Shown: positions 49,731-61,912 of the stretch, in pieces | Layout: each line of letters begins with the position of its first letter | How positions within the stretch are numbered: the first letter of the stretch is position 1 | DNA from: Ardenticatenaceae bacterium | GTDB lineage: Bacteria; Chloroflexota; Anaerolineae; Promineifilales; Promineifilaceae | Direction: 5' to 3' | Length of the DNA: 64,000 nt | Assembly (NCBI GenBank): GCA_020634215.1 | Contig: JACKCD010000002.1 | Span: forward strand, 1 to 64,000 | Notes under the pieces: generated by a model | The model's database searches: none | What the model was told of the DNA's origin: nothing | What the model saw: only the letters and a program-made list of their open reading frames with translations | Made by a program: the position numbers and the translations under genes

Positions 49731-50951
49731 TTATTGCCATAATGATCCTTCATGCGTTAGTAGATAAATATTCCAATCCGCTTCGGGGCTTTCTATTGAT
49801 GAGTTGAAATCGGAACCTCTGCCACTGACCTGGCCTGATTGAACATAGATAAAATAAGTGTTATCGTGGTACAACAAATTGGCTGCCCAGATGAAAGGAC
49901 CAACATTTTCGCCACTGGCAACAGGTTCATCTGAACGTTTCCAGTTGATTCTGTCTGAACTTACGGCAATGCCGTATGGCCCGTGTGTACCCACTTTATA
50001 GCTACGTGAATACAACATGACCCAGCCATCTGGCGTTAGAACAACCCGAGGATCGATCATGAATGCATTGTCCCAAGACCCGCTTTCGCCACTTCTAGTA
50101 AAAATGGGTTCCTCGTTCTTTGTCCACTCGATGCCGTCTGGGGAGGTAGCCATACCAATAGCTGCTTGTCGTTCCGAGTAGCCAGTATAATACATAACGT
50201 ATTCATTTTCGGTACGCACAACGCTAGGATTTTGAACACATAAAGAATCCCATGTGCCTTGTTTCCCAGCCGTTAATACCATTTTGTCATCTGCTGTCCA
50301 AGGGCCGGTTGGTGTTGGTGCTGTAGCACGTCCAATACTGCCTTCGGTGATTGCTTCCCATCCTACTGGATTATCGACGGTGTAAAAATATAATACCCAT
50401 GTACCATCCTCTTCAACGAGAACACTGGAAACATAGGCGGTATAAGGAGCATGTAGTGCTTCGCCTAAAAAGAGAGGTTCATTAGTAACCCGTGTCCAAT
50501 TACGGCCGTCTGGAGACGTTGAGTAAAAGGTGTGTACTTGAGCAGGCCACCATTCTAATTCGTTGTGGAACATGTGAAATAAGTGGTCATGATAGACAAC
50601 GGCACCTGGAAATGCTAAATGCATAGGCACTTCTGCCGAATCATTATGATAAATGACTGGTTCTTCACTAAACAACGTAAACAGATCAGTGCTGGGTATT
50701 CTGTTTGAATCAGGTTCGAGTGGTATCGTTGGTTTGGGTGTTATGGTTGGCGATGGTTCAGTCGGTGGGGGTTGAGTAGGCGGAACGGCCGTTTCTATTG
50801 GCAGAACGGCTATGTTTTCTGCTTCAACAGGAGTTTCTTTGACAATAGCACTCGTTTCTGGATCAATTTCTGAAATTTCTGGTGCGGCTTGGCAACTTAT
50901 GAAGACCAACCCAAAAGCCAGAGCAATTGGAATCAGCCTATATATTTTCAT
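49731..50951 (-). CDS. Lipoprotein with five-bladed-propeller glycosidase-like fold
   Basis: A 406-residue lipoprotein with AGGAG before the ATG and lipobox VFISC. A Pro/Thr linker (PPTQPPPTEPSPTITPKPT) leads to a domain with AFPGAVVYHDHLFHMFHN, YYTGYSERQAAIGMATSPDGIEW and MLYSRSYKVGTHGPYGIAVSSD, each typical of the GH32/43/62 beta-propeller superfamily. It probably binds or cuts a furanose-containing glycan at the surface. Catalytic residues cannot be confirmed by eye. Confidence 0.75.
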   Translation of the reverse strand: MKIYRLIPIALAFGLVFISCQAAPEISEIDPETSAIVKETPVEAENIAVLPIETAVPPTQPPPTEPSPTITPKPTIPLEPDSNRIPSTDLFTLFSEEPVIYHNDSAEVPMHLAFPGAVVYHDHLFHMFHNELEWWPAQVHTFYSTSPDGRNWTRVTNEPLFLGEALHAPYTAYVSSVLVEEDGTWVLYFYTVDNPVGWEAITEGSIGRATAPTPTGPWTADDKMVLTAGKQGTWDSLCVQNPSVVRTENEYVMYYTGYSERQAAIGMATSPDGIEWTKNEEPIFTRSGESGSWDNAFMIDPRVVLTPDGWVMLYSRSYKVGTHGPYGIAVSSDRINWKRSDEPVASGENVGPFIWAANLLYHDNTYFIYVQSGQVSGRGSDFNSSIESPEADWNIYLLTHEGSLWQ

Positions 50952-51306
50952 CTCAAACTCCTGTTAAATTTTTGTGGTTCGTTCATTGCACGCACGTTAT
51001 TAGGCGATGCCAGTATAGAGAGAAACGGCCGTTTGTGATAGTGACAAAGATCATTGCCTTATGCACCAATTGTCACTGGCCTTAATTTTTGGGATGAGAG
51101 GTGATGCTCAAACAAGCCACGGAAATGCGGCAATTTATAACCTTGGCTGATTTGCTGGCCTTTTTAGCTGCGGAAATGGCGAATCACGACACAATGGCAG
51201 AACAATAAGGGGGGCTGACGATGAACAACAGGCGAAGCAACGTAGATCAATTATCAGGGAACGGAAACATAGGGAGGGAAAAACGGCCGTTTTCCCCTCT
51301 ACCTCC
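50952..51306. other. Gene-poor stretch with a possible micro-ORF
   Basis: Only a 34-codon ORF (next entry) stands out. Two AACGGCCGTT copies (51023, 51281) lie here; the second sits between AGGGAGGGAAA and TTTCCCCTCTACCTCCCT, an extended inverted repeat. Confidence 0.5.
51104..51208 (+). CDS. Possible 34-residue protein
   Basis: The ATG at 51104 follows GAGAGGTG. The peptide is MLKQATEMRQFITLADLLAF and then LAAEMANHDTMAEQ. It is mildly amphipathic and not recognised. Could be a spurious frame or a remnant. Confidence 0.25.
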   Translation: MLKQATEMRQFITLADLLAFLAAEMANHDTMAEQ

Positions 51307-51877
51307 CTACACCCCCACCCCAAACCGCGCCACCAACGCCTGCACTGGCTCATCATCCCAACCCATAAACTGTCCACTCCACTCGGCCAGGGCGTGAAGT
51401 GCTAGAATTGCCAGTGCCATGCCCGGTGTTTCTGGCGGTAGAAGCTGACCTTTTTCATGAAAACCAACAAAGCGGGCATGGGCATCGGCGGGCATCCCGG
51501 CGGCGCCGTCGCGGCGGATGGTGGCCTGCATGTCGGTGTCTACAATGCCGGGGCGCACAGAAACGGCCGTTATTCCTCGTTCCTCCACCGACAGCACATG
51601 GTTAAACTGGTTCAATGATGCCTGCGTTGTTGACCACTGCATCAATGCGGCCAAAGTGAGAAACGGCCGTTTCTACCAACGCCGCACAATCGTCCTGATT
51701 CGCTACGCTGCCCGAAACCACCACTGCTTGTGCCCCAATTTTCGTTGCTACTGCTTGCAACTCGATTTCTGAGCGAGCGTTCAAAACAATATTGGCACCT
51801 AATTGCGCCGCAGCGCGGCCAATTGCCGCCCCAATTCCCCGCGATGCTCCAGTCACAATGATAGTTGGTTTTGTCAT
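51307..51877 (-). pseudogene. Short-chain dehydrogenase, internal deletion with frameshift
   Basis: The 5' part (from 51877) has MTKPTIIVTGASRGIGAAIG, VNNAGIIEPV and then a stop. A second frame goes on with LNQFNHVLSVEERGITAVSVRPGIVDTDMQ to 51307. Between NNAG and the C-terminal part an SDR needs about 60-70 more residues, with the catalytic Ser and the YxxxK, and they are absent. The joint lies in TTGAACCAG, where the two parts meet; a deletion between short repeats explains it. The enzyme cannot be active. Confidence 0.82.
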
Positions 51878-51935
51878 AACAAAATGAAACGCAGATTTGC
51901 CTGATTATCCTGGTTGTGTCTGGCAAATTTGTGCC

Positions 51936-53057
51936 CTACGAGTCTTGAGAAAGTACGCTGATCAACGAATCAACGTCCTGTTGAATTAAGTGCAGCAGCC
52001 GCAGCATTTCACGTCGTTCGGTTGCCGAGAGTTTTTGCCGCTGCACTTTGGACAAGTGCATACGCACCCATCCCAGCCGGTCTACACCGTTAGGGCTGTT
52101 GCCACGCGGCGGAGCCATCGTTTCCGGCCAGTCGTCAATCGGGTAGGAAGGAGGCAACGGCCGTTCTTCACGGCGAACGGGAAGGGTGGAGGAGGCAACG
52201 GCCGTTTCTGGCTCATCCTCTTCCTCCTCCCACATCGGCTCCGGCGGCTGCCGCAAGATACGGATCGTATGCGCCACTGACTGCTCTGGATTTTCCTTGA
52301 GCCGCTGCGCCACCTCCCGCACCTCCCGGTAATCTAATTCTCCCAGCATATGTGCCTGAAAAAGTGTTTGCTGCTGCTCTGGGTTCAGCTTTTGGTAAAC
52401 CCGGCTGTCCCGTTCACTCAACACCCCTTCCCGAATCGCCTCTTGGATCTCCTCAATCAGCTCCAGCAAATTAGTAAGCTGATGAATTCGCTGCCGCGAA
52501 TATCCTAGCCGTTTCCCCACCTTCGCCCACGTCACCCGTGTCCCCCACGGCTCATCAGAGGTCACACCCTCGCTTTGGGCCGTGTCCGTCTCTTCTTGCA
52601 TCAGCTTCCGCAGCCGAATGATCCCCATTGCCCGGTCTAGATCATTCAAATCCTCGCGCTGCATGTTTTCCACAAGCTGCCGCACAAACCGTGTCACTTC
52701 ATCATAGTTACGCCGCCGCACCACCGCTGGAATCGTCTCCAGCCCAGCTAGTTGGGATGCTCGCCAACGCCGCTCCCCATGCACAATCATGTACTGGTTT
52801 GGCCCCGTTTGTGTCACCTCAATCGGCTGAATCACCCCGTCTTGGCGAATGCTTTCACTTAGCTCACGCAAGCTGTCGTCTATAAAAGTTTGTCGTGGTT
52901 GCAGCGGGTCAGGCCGAATAGAGTCAATGCGGATTGCCACTAGTTGCAGCCCCGAAGCTTGCTCCACGTCCCCTTCAGTAGCAAAAAGCTGTTCCATATC
53001 CCCCGTGCGCGGTTTGATCGGCTGGGCGAGGTTCATTAACGGCCGTTTACGTGCCAT
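51936..53057 (-). CDS. parB: Chromosome partition protein ParB
   Basis: A 373-residue ParB. The N-terminal CTPase region has IDSIRPDPLQPRQTF, RELSESIRQDGVIQPIEV and the arginine-rich HGERRWRASQLAG. The helix-turn-helix GKRLGYSRQRIHQLTNLLELIEEI binds parS. After a long linker with two AACGGCCGTT copies, the C-terminus (LSATERREMLRLLHLIQQDVDSLI) is the dimer helix. It follows parA immediately; AGGAG lies inside the 3' end of parA. A perfect parS is at 39895. Confidence 0.93.
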   Translation of the reverse strand: MARKRPLMNLAQPIKPRTGDMEQLFATEGDVEQASGLQLVAIRIDSIRPDPLQPRQTFIDDSLRELSESIRQDGVIQPIEVTQTGPNQYMIVHGERRWRASQLAGLETIPAVVRRRNYDEVTRFVRQLVENMQREDLNDLDRAMGIIRLRKLMQEETDTAQSEGVTSDEPWGTRVTWAKVGKRLGYSRQRIHQLTNLLELIEEIQEAIREGVLSERDSRVYQKLNPEQQQTLFQAHMLGELDYREVREVAQRLKENPEQSVAHTIRILRQPPEPMWEEEEDEPETAVASSTLPVRREERPLPPSYPIDDWPETMAPPRGNSPNGVDRLGWVRMHLSKVQRQKLSATERREMLRLLHLIQQDVDSLISVLSQDS

Positions 53058-53058
53058 C

Positions 53059-53841
53059 CTACTTCCTCCCTATCAATGTCTTGGCAATTTGCCGATATGC
53101 CTCAGAGCCTTGACTTGTCGGCTCATAAGCCAAAATGCTTTTTCCCGCCACCACACTCTCGGCAAACCGCACCGACCGCCGTACCGGTGGCTCAAAAATC
53201 GGTATCGTCGCTCCAAATTGCTGCTTAATGGCCGTTGTCACTTCCCCCGTCATCAGCGTGCGTGGGTCGGCCATTGTTAAAATAATGCCTTCCACCTTCA
53301 ATTGTGGATTCAACTTCTTACGCCGCACCGTTTCAATGCTCGACAAAATCATAAATGCCCCGCGTGCCGCCAAATATTCCGTCTGAATAGGCACCACCAC
53401 ACCTGTAGCCGCTGTTAAAGCATTAATGACCAACAAACCTAGCGAGGGATTGCAATCAATAAGGATGAAATCATAATGGCTCTTAATATCTTCCAACAGC
53501 GTTGCCAATACTCTTTCGCGGCTAAGCGTATTGATCAACGACACTTCAATTAAACTCAGCTCTGGCTGCGAAGGGACAATATGAAACCCTTCATCCGTTT
53601 CATAAATTGCATCACCAATATCGCTTGGTTGCCCTTCGACTTCCGCTTTTAAGGGCGTATAAATCGTTGGATGCAATTGTTCTGGGTCAAACCCAACATG
53701 CTGTGTCAGGTTACCTTGGGGGTCAAGATCGATAGCCAGCACCCGTTGCCCTAACTCTGTTAATGCGGCTGCCAAATTAACGGCCGTTGTCGTTTTCCCC
53801 ACCCCGCCCTTTTGCATCGCAATCGCAATAACCCGCGTCAT
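53059..53841 (-). CDS. parA: Chromosome partition ATPase ParA
   Basis: A 260-residue ParA/Soj-type ATPase starting MTRVIAIAMQKGGVGKTTT with the deviant Walker A, GAGG nine bases upstream. IDLDPQGNLT and FILIDCNPSLGLL (Walker B region) follow, and the end is KTLIGRK. It binds DNA with ATP and moves ParB-parS complexes. The upstream in-frame ATG (53940) has no ribosome site and is not used here. Confidence 0.95.
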   Translation of the reverse strand: MTRVIAIAMQKGGVGKTTTAVNLAAALTELGQRVLAIDLDPQGNLTQHVGFDPEQLHPTIYTPLKAEVEGQPSDIGDAIYETDEGFHIVPSQPELSLIEVSLINTLSRERVLATLLEDIKSHYDFILIDCNPSLGLLVINALTAATGVVVPIQTEYLAARGAFMILSSIETVRRKKLNPQLKVEGIILTMADPRTLMTGEVTTAIKQQFGATIPIFEPPVRRSVRFAESVVAGKSILAYEPTSQGSEAYRQIAKTLIGRK

Positions 53842-54106
53842 AATAATCCTCTCGTTAAATGCAGATTCATCCATCTTATTTATGTGGTTTGTTTGCAAGA
53901 AAACAGCAGAAAAAAATCTAATTGACCCCAAATAAGACAAATTGACAATTCATAATGACATTTATCAGCATGTCATCCTCACAGATACTGGCTTCTTATT
54001 ATTAAACAAAACCAAACAACAGTTAACTAAACGATAGCACGAAGGTGCTACCCCGTCAAAATCGCCTCAAAAACAAAATCACCAAGAAATTCGCCTAAAA
54101 TTGCCC

Positions 54107-54134
54107 TTGACACAGCGAAACTACCTGATATAAT
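54107..54134 (+). promoter_or_regulatory. rRNA leader promoter 1
   Basis: TTGACA (54107-54112), 16 bases, TATAAT (54129-54134). About 85 bases later a hairpin with five T residues (54206-54227) follows, before the next promoter. Confidence 0.75.
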
Positions 54135-54205
54135 CCCCAACTGTTGAGGCAAAACAGTGTCGTCACAAAAAGTGAAACACATGTACAATTAAGAACAGTA
54201 GTCGG

Positions 54206-54227
54206 CGGCTCGCTGAGAGCCGTTTTT
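54206..54227 (+). terminator. Terminator-like hairpin 1 of the rRNA leader
   Basis: CGGCTC/GAGCCG, loop GCTGA, then TTTTT. It closes the transcript of promoter 1. Its right half shares CGCTGAGAG with hairpin 2. Confidence 0.65.
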
Positions 54228-54244
54228 CTGGTCTAAATTGCCTC

Positions 54245-54272
54245 TTGACAAACGATAAAGAGCCGCTATAAT
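54245..54272 (+). promoter_or_regulatory. rRNA leader promoter 2
   Basis: TTGACA (54245-54250), 16 bases, TATAAT (54267-54272). Its transcript would run about 100 bases to hairpin 2 and can fold (GATGT/ACATC with CCAC/GTGG inside). Confidence 0.8.
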
Positions 54273-54350
54273 AGCGAACTTGTCGGAATGATGTAGCCAC
54301 GTAAGTGTGGAACATCACTAAAACGGAAAGAGTACATACTAGTAAGCCAG

Positions 54351-54379
54351 CGACTCTCGCGCTGAGAGTCGTTTTTTTT
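54351..54379 (+). terminator. Terminator-like hairpin 2 of the rRNA leader
   Basis: CGACTCTC (54351-54358), loop GCGCT, GAGAGTCG (54364-54371), then eight T. A strong intrinsic terminator placed upstream of promoter 3. Confidence 0.8.
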
Positions 54380-54394
54380 ACGCCTAAAATACTC

Positions 54395-54424
54395 TTGACG
54401 GAGCGGGGCTAACTCTGTTATAAT
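54395..54424 (+). promoter_or_regulatory. rRNA leader promoter 3
   Basis: TTGACG (54395-54400), 18 bases, TATAAT (54419-54424). It is the last promoter before 16S and the only one not followed by a terminator ahead of it. Confidence 0.75.
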
Positions 54425-54436
54425 GGAGTGCTCGCA

Positions 54437-54447
54437 GGTCTTTAACA
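54437..54447 (+). promoter_or_regulatory. boxA-like antitermination element
   Basis: GGTCTTTAACA resembles the boxA (TGCTCTTTAACA) of E. coli rRNA leaders, bound by NusB/NusE. Only transcripts of promoter 3, or readthrough from 1 and 2, contain it. Confidence 0.6.
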
Positions 54448-54536
54448 ACTAAAGAGTGACAGAAACATCCAAATGCAAAATGGACTAAGTTAATTCTTCT
54501 GTAAGAAACTGTCCCTGATAAAATCAGGGTTAATCT

Positions 54537-56041
<1,505 letters not shown>

Positions 56042-56151
56042 TATGAGTAATTTACTATCGCGAGATGGTAACTATTAGTCTGTAGAGCTTTGTTGTTTCT
56101 GTTACTCTTTAGTTGTTAAGGCATTGAAAAATAGCTTTAGCTCATTCGAAA

Positions 56152-56225
56152 GGGCCTGTAGCTCAGCCGGTTAGAGCGTTCCTCTGATAAGGGAGAGGTC
56201 GTTGGTTCGAGTCCAACCAGGCCCA
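56152..56225 (+). tRNA. tRNA-Ile (GAT)
   Basis: A 74-base cloverleaf beginning GGGCCTGTAGCTCAG, with anticodon loop CTGATAA (GAT at 56186-56188), a GGTTCGAGTCC T-arm and acceptor end AGGCCCA. No CCA is encoded. It is in the normal place after 16S. Confidence 0.95.
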
Positions 56226-56233
56226 TCTCTTTC

Positions 56234-56306
56234 GGGGATGTAGCTCAATTGGGAGAGCGCCGCCTTTGCACGGCGGAGGTCAGGAGTTCGAGCCTCCTCA
56301 TCTCCA
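56234..56306 (+). tRNA. tRNA-Ala (TGC)
   Basis: A 73-base cloverleaf, GGGGATGTAGCTCAATTGG, anticodon TGC (56267-56269) and AGTTCGAGCC T-arm, acceptor end CATCTCCA, no encoded CCA. It lies eight bases after tRNA-Ile. Confidence 0.95.
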
Positions 56307-56373
56307 TAGATTCCGATGTTTTGTACCTTTACCAAAGTTTAGAAGTTATATTGTATGACAGTTCGGTTATTTT

Positions 56374-56398
56374 GGCTGGCTGTTTGCTAGCCTTTTTT
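56374..56398 (+). terminator. Terminator-like hairpin between tRNA-Ala and 23S
   Basis: GGCTGGC/GCTAGCC (one G-T pair), loop TGTTT, then six T. A second perfect hairpin (GATGTCTGTGAT/ATCACAGACATC) follows at about 56413-56449. The first would end transcription unless antitermination is active. Confidence 0.65.
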
Positions 56399-56543
56399 GT
56401 TTTAGGTTGTTGATGTCTGTGATTGTTTATAAACGATCACAGACATCAGTGACTTAAATAGTTGCTGACGTACTTTTACAGTTGAATAAGATGATCCTGT
56501 AGTATACCATCATATAAAGAAGAAATTCTTATCACGTGCGTGA

Positions 56544-56567
56544 GAATATCAAGTTCTCCGTATCATG
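56544..56567 (+). other. 23S processing stem, left arm
   Basis: GAATATCAAGTTCTCC and following bases pair with 59505-59528 over 24 positions with two G-T pairs. This is the usual RNase III stalk enclosing 23S. Confidence 0.8.
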
Positions 56568-56568
56568 T

Positions 56569-59503
<2,935 letters not shown>

Positions 59504-59504
59504 G

Positions 59505-59528
59505 CATGGTACGGAGAACTTGGTATTC
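59505..59528 (+). other. 23S processing stem, right arm
   Basis: CATGGTACGGAGAACTTGG and the next bases pair with 56544-56567. Confidence 0.8.
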
Positions 59529-59600
59529 TGATGCTGTGCGTCAGGATTCATCTTATTCACTTGTGAAATTTACAACCTAACCTTGTTATTTAAGAAGGTC

Positions 59601-59717
59601 TTCTGGTGATTTGAGCGACGAAGTCACACCCGGTCCCATCCCGAACCCGGTAGTTAAGCTCGTTAGCGCCGATGGTACTTGGGGGGCGACTCCCTGGGAG
59701 AGTAGGTCATTGCCGGA
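59601..59717 (+). rRNA. 5S ribosomal RNA
   Basis: A sequence of about 117 bases with CACACCCGGTCCCATCCCGA and TTAAGCTCGTTAGCGCCGAT, typical of 5S. Ends TTCTGGTGAT and GTCATTGCCGGAA pair. Confidence 0.92.
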
Positions 59718-59764
59718 AGGCCTTTTTATTTTGTCTAGCTGTTGTAATTAAATAACATGATTGT

Positions 59765-59788
59765 AGCACCCCTTGTGGGTGCTTTTTT
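59765..59788 (+). terminator. Terminator of the rRNA locus
   Basis: AGCACCC/GGGTGCT with loop CTTGT, followed by six T. It is the expected strong terminator after 5S. Confidence 0.88.
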
Positions 59789-59902
59789 GTTTTCTGGACG
59801 CTTGGCAAAAAATAGACTTTATATGTGCAAAATATTGACAATTCCAGACTTGTCTTGTAAGCTTTTGGAAATGAAAAAAATTTAGCATGTGTGGGTAGAT
59901 TT

Positions 59903-61069
59903 ATGCGTACTTCAATATCATTCTATTTAGCTGTGAAGGAAATATGGCGATCAAAAGGGCGCTTTGTTGCCATTGGGGCGGTTATTGCGTTAATTACTCT
60001 GCTTGTTCTATTTTTGGCTGCGCTTGGTGAGGGGTTGGGAAATGGCAACCGCGAGTTTCTGGATAAGCTAAATGGTGAGTTAATCCTCTTTCAAGAGCAG
60101 GCTAATTTGTCGGTTTCTGCAAGTCAGTTTGGTCGCTCGATTATGAATGATGTTTTGCGGATGCCAGATGTTTCTGCTGCTGGGGCGATAGGCTTTAGCA
60201 GTGTTTTTGTATCAATGGCTGGAAGTAATGAACTTTTATCGGTTTCTATGCTAGGCGTTGAGCCGGATAGACCTGGAGAACCGCCAGCTTTTGAAGGGCG
60301 TGGGCTGGGAGGGGTACGTGCAAATGAAGTAATATTGGATGAAAATGCATCTGTGCGTTTGGGTCTCGGCGTTGGGGATGAACTGATTGTGCAGTCTACT
60401 CAGGGGACTGTAGATGAGCTGTTTTCGCTACAGATAGTAGGAGTGAGTGATGGCCGCCAATATTTTATACAGCCTTCAATTTTTGTACCTTTGTTGACAT
60501 GGGATCGTATTCGTCCTAAGGCGGTTGCTGACAATGGGCAGGACGAGTTAACATTCAATATTATTGCTGTTAAGTTGGTTGATCCGTCTGATGAAGTGAC
60601 TGCTGGACAGCGGATTGAGGAGCGGTTGAGTACAGTTAAGGCGGTTAATAGGCGTACGGCTTATGAGGCTGCACCCGGGTATAGTGCGCAACAAAGTACG
60701 ATTAATACCCAACAGGGGTTTACGCTGTTGATTGGTGTTTTAGTTGTAGGTGGCTTTTTTCAGATTCAGACTTTGCAGAAGGTGGCCCAGGTGGGAATGC
60801 TGAAAGCGCTGGGAGCCTCGAATAGTGTTGTGTATTCAGCTGCATTGTTGCAAATTGTTGTCACGAATTTTTTTGGGGTTTTGTTGGGAAGCTTGGCGAC
60901 GTTGGGTTTGGCAGCAACTTTTCCACCTGGTATTCCGATTGTTTTTCAGGGGGATCAGGTTGTGTTGGCTTTGGCGACTTTATTGTTGATTGGGCCATTG
61001 GGAGGCTTGTTATCGTTGCGCATTCTGGCTAAAGTTGAACCTTTGACGGCTTTGGGGTTGGCTTCATAG
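59903..61069 (+). CDS. ABC transporter permease (FtsX/DevC-like)
   Basis: A 388-residue permease. I use the ATG of MRTSISFYLAVKEIWRSKGR; a GTG four codons upstream is possible. The first membrane segment (FVAIGAVIALITLLVLFLAALGEGLG) is followed by a large outside domain (about residues 45-270), then three segments (GFTLLIGVLVVGGFFQI, IVVTNFFGVLLGSLATL, VLALATLLLIGPLGGLLSL). That is the four-segment FtsX fold. The ATPase lies next in the same direction; a membrane-fusion partner is absent. It probably exports a lipid or peptide, as DevBCA or MacAB-like systems do. Confidence 0.85.
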   Translation: MRTSISFYLAVKEIWRSKGRFVAIGAVIALITLLVLFLAALGEGLGNGNREFLDKLNGELILFQEQANLSVSASQFGRSIMNDVLRMPDVSAAGAIGFSSVFVSMAGSNELLSVSMLGVEPDRPGEPPAFEGRGLGGVRANEVILDENASVRLGLGVGDELIVQSTQGTVDELFSLQIVGVSDGRQYFIQPSIFVPLLTWDRIRPKAVADNGQDELTFNIIAVKLVDPSDEVTAGQRIEERLSTVKAVNRRTAYEAAPGYSAQQSTINTQQGFTLLIGVLVVGGFFQIQTLQKVAQVGMLKALGASNSVVYSAALLQIVVTNFFGVLLGSLATLGLAATFPPGIPIVFQGDQVVLALATLLLIGPLGGLLSLRILAKVEPLTALGLAS

Positions 61070-61159
61070 AAAGCGATCTGTGTCGTGTTTTTGAAAGGAT
61101 TGTTTTTCTACTTCGTTGTGTGTTATTTCTCTTTTAGTTTGCTCTTTGGAACATAAGTT

Positions 61160-61912
61160 ATGACGATTGCTCTAGAAACAAACAGTGTTTTAAAAGAATA
61201 TCAGTTAGGTGAATTGACAGTAACGGCCGTTGATCGTGTGTCAATCCGTATAGAAGCTGGTGAGTTTGTCGCTCTGGTTGGCCCAAGTGGTTCTGGTAAA
61301 ACAACCATGCTAGCGATGATTGCCGGTTTACTCTCTCCAACACAGGGCAGTATTCACATTGGAGAGGCTGAATTAGGGCAACTGAGTGAGGCTGAACGCA
61401 CCCAATTCCGGCGTGAGAAAATAGGTTTTACGTTTCAGGCCAATAATTTAGTGCCTTATTTGACCGTGCTGGAGAATGTGGAGTTAATGCTGCGACTAAA
61501 CGGCCGTTATTCCCGTGCTGGACAAGATCGTGCCATTGATTTGTTGACCAGACTGGGCTTGAAGGAACGGTTGCACAATTTGCCATCACAGCTTTCTGGT
61601 GGGCAACAGCAGCGTGTTTCGATTGCTCGTGCTCTCATTCATAACCCAGAGCTGGTTTTGGCTGACGAGCCAACGGCCAGTTTGGACACAGAGCGGGCTT
61701 ACCAAGTAGTACAGACATTCGCGGATTTGATCCATGAACAAAATCGGTCTGGCATCATGGTGACCCACGACCTGCGTATGTGCCGTTATGTAGATCGTGT
61801 GATTCAGATGGTTGACGGCCGTTTAGATCGCGTAATCAGTTCACCAAAAGAAATTGCTGCGTTTGCTGGCATTTATGCAGAGCGGGAAGATGAAATTGAG
61901 TATGATGATTAG
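61160..61912 (+). CDS. ABC transporter ATP-binding protein (LolD/DevA-like)
   Basis: A 250-residue ATPase. Walker A GPSGSGKTTM, Q-loop FTFQANNLVPYL, signature LSGGQQQRVSIARAL, Walker B LVLADEPTASLD and the switch His in VTHDLRM are all intact. It follows the permease gene by 90 bases and its stop overlaps the end of the convergent P450 gene by four bases. Confidence 0.93.
   Translation: MTIALETNSVLKEYQLGELTVTAVDRVSIRIEAGEFVALVGPSGSGKTTMLAMIAGLLSPTQGSIHIGEAELGQLSEAERTQFRREKIGFTFQANNLVPYLTVLENVELMLRLNGRYSRAGQDRAIDLLTRLGLKERLHNLPSQLSGGQQQRVSIARALIHNPELVLADEPTASLDTERAYQVVQTFADLIHEQNRSGIMVTHDLRMCRYVDRVIQMVDGRLDRVISSPKEIAAFAGIYAEREDEIEYDD

Noticed and set aside
56413..56449. Perfect hairpin taken as the 23S processing stem
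   Set aside because: The real long pairing around 23S is 56544-56567 with 59505-59528; this hairpin pairs with itself.
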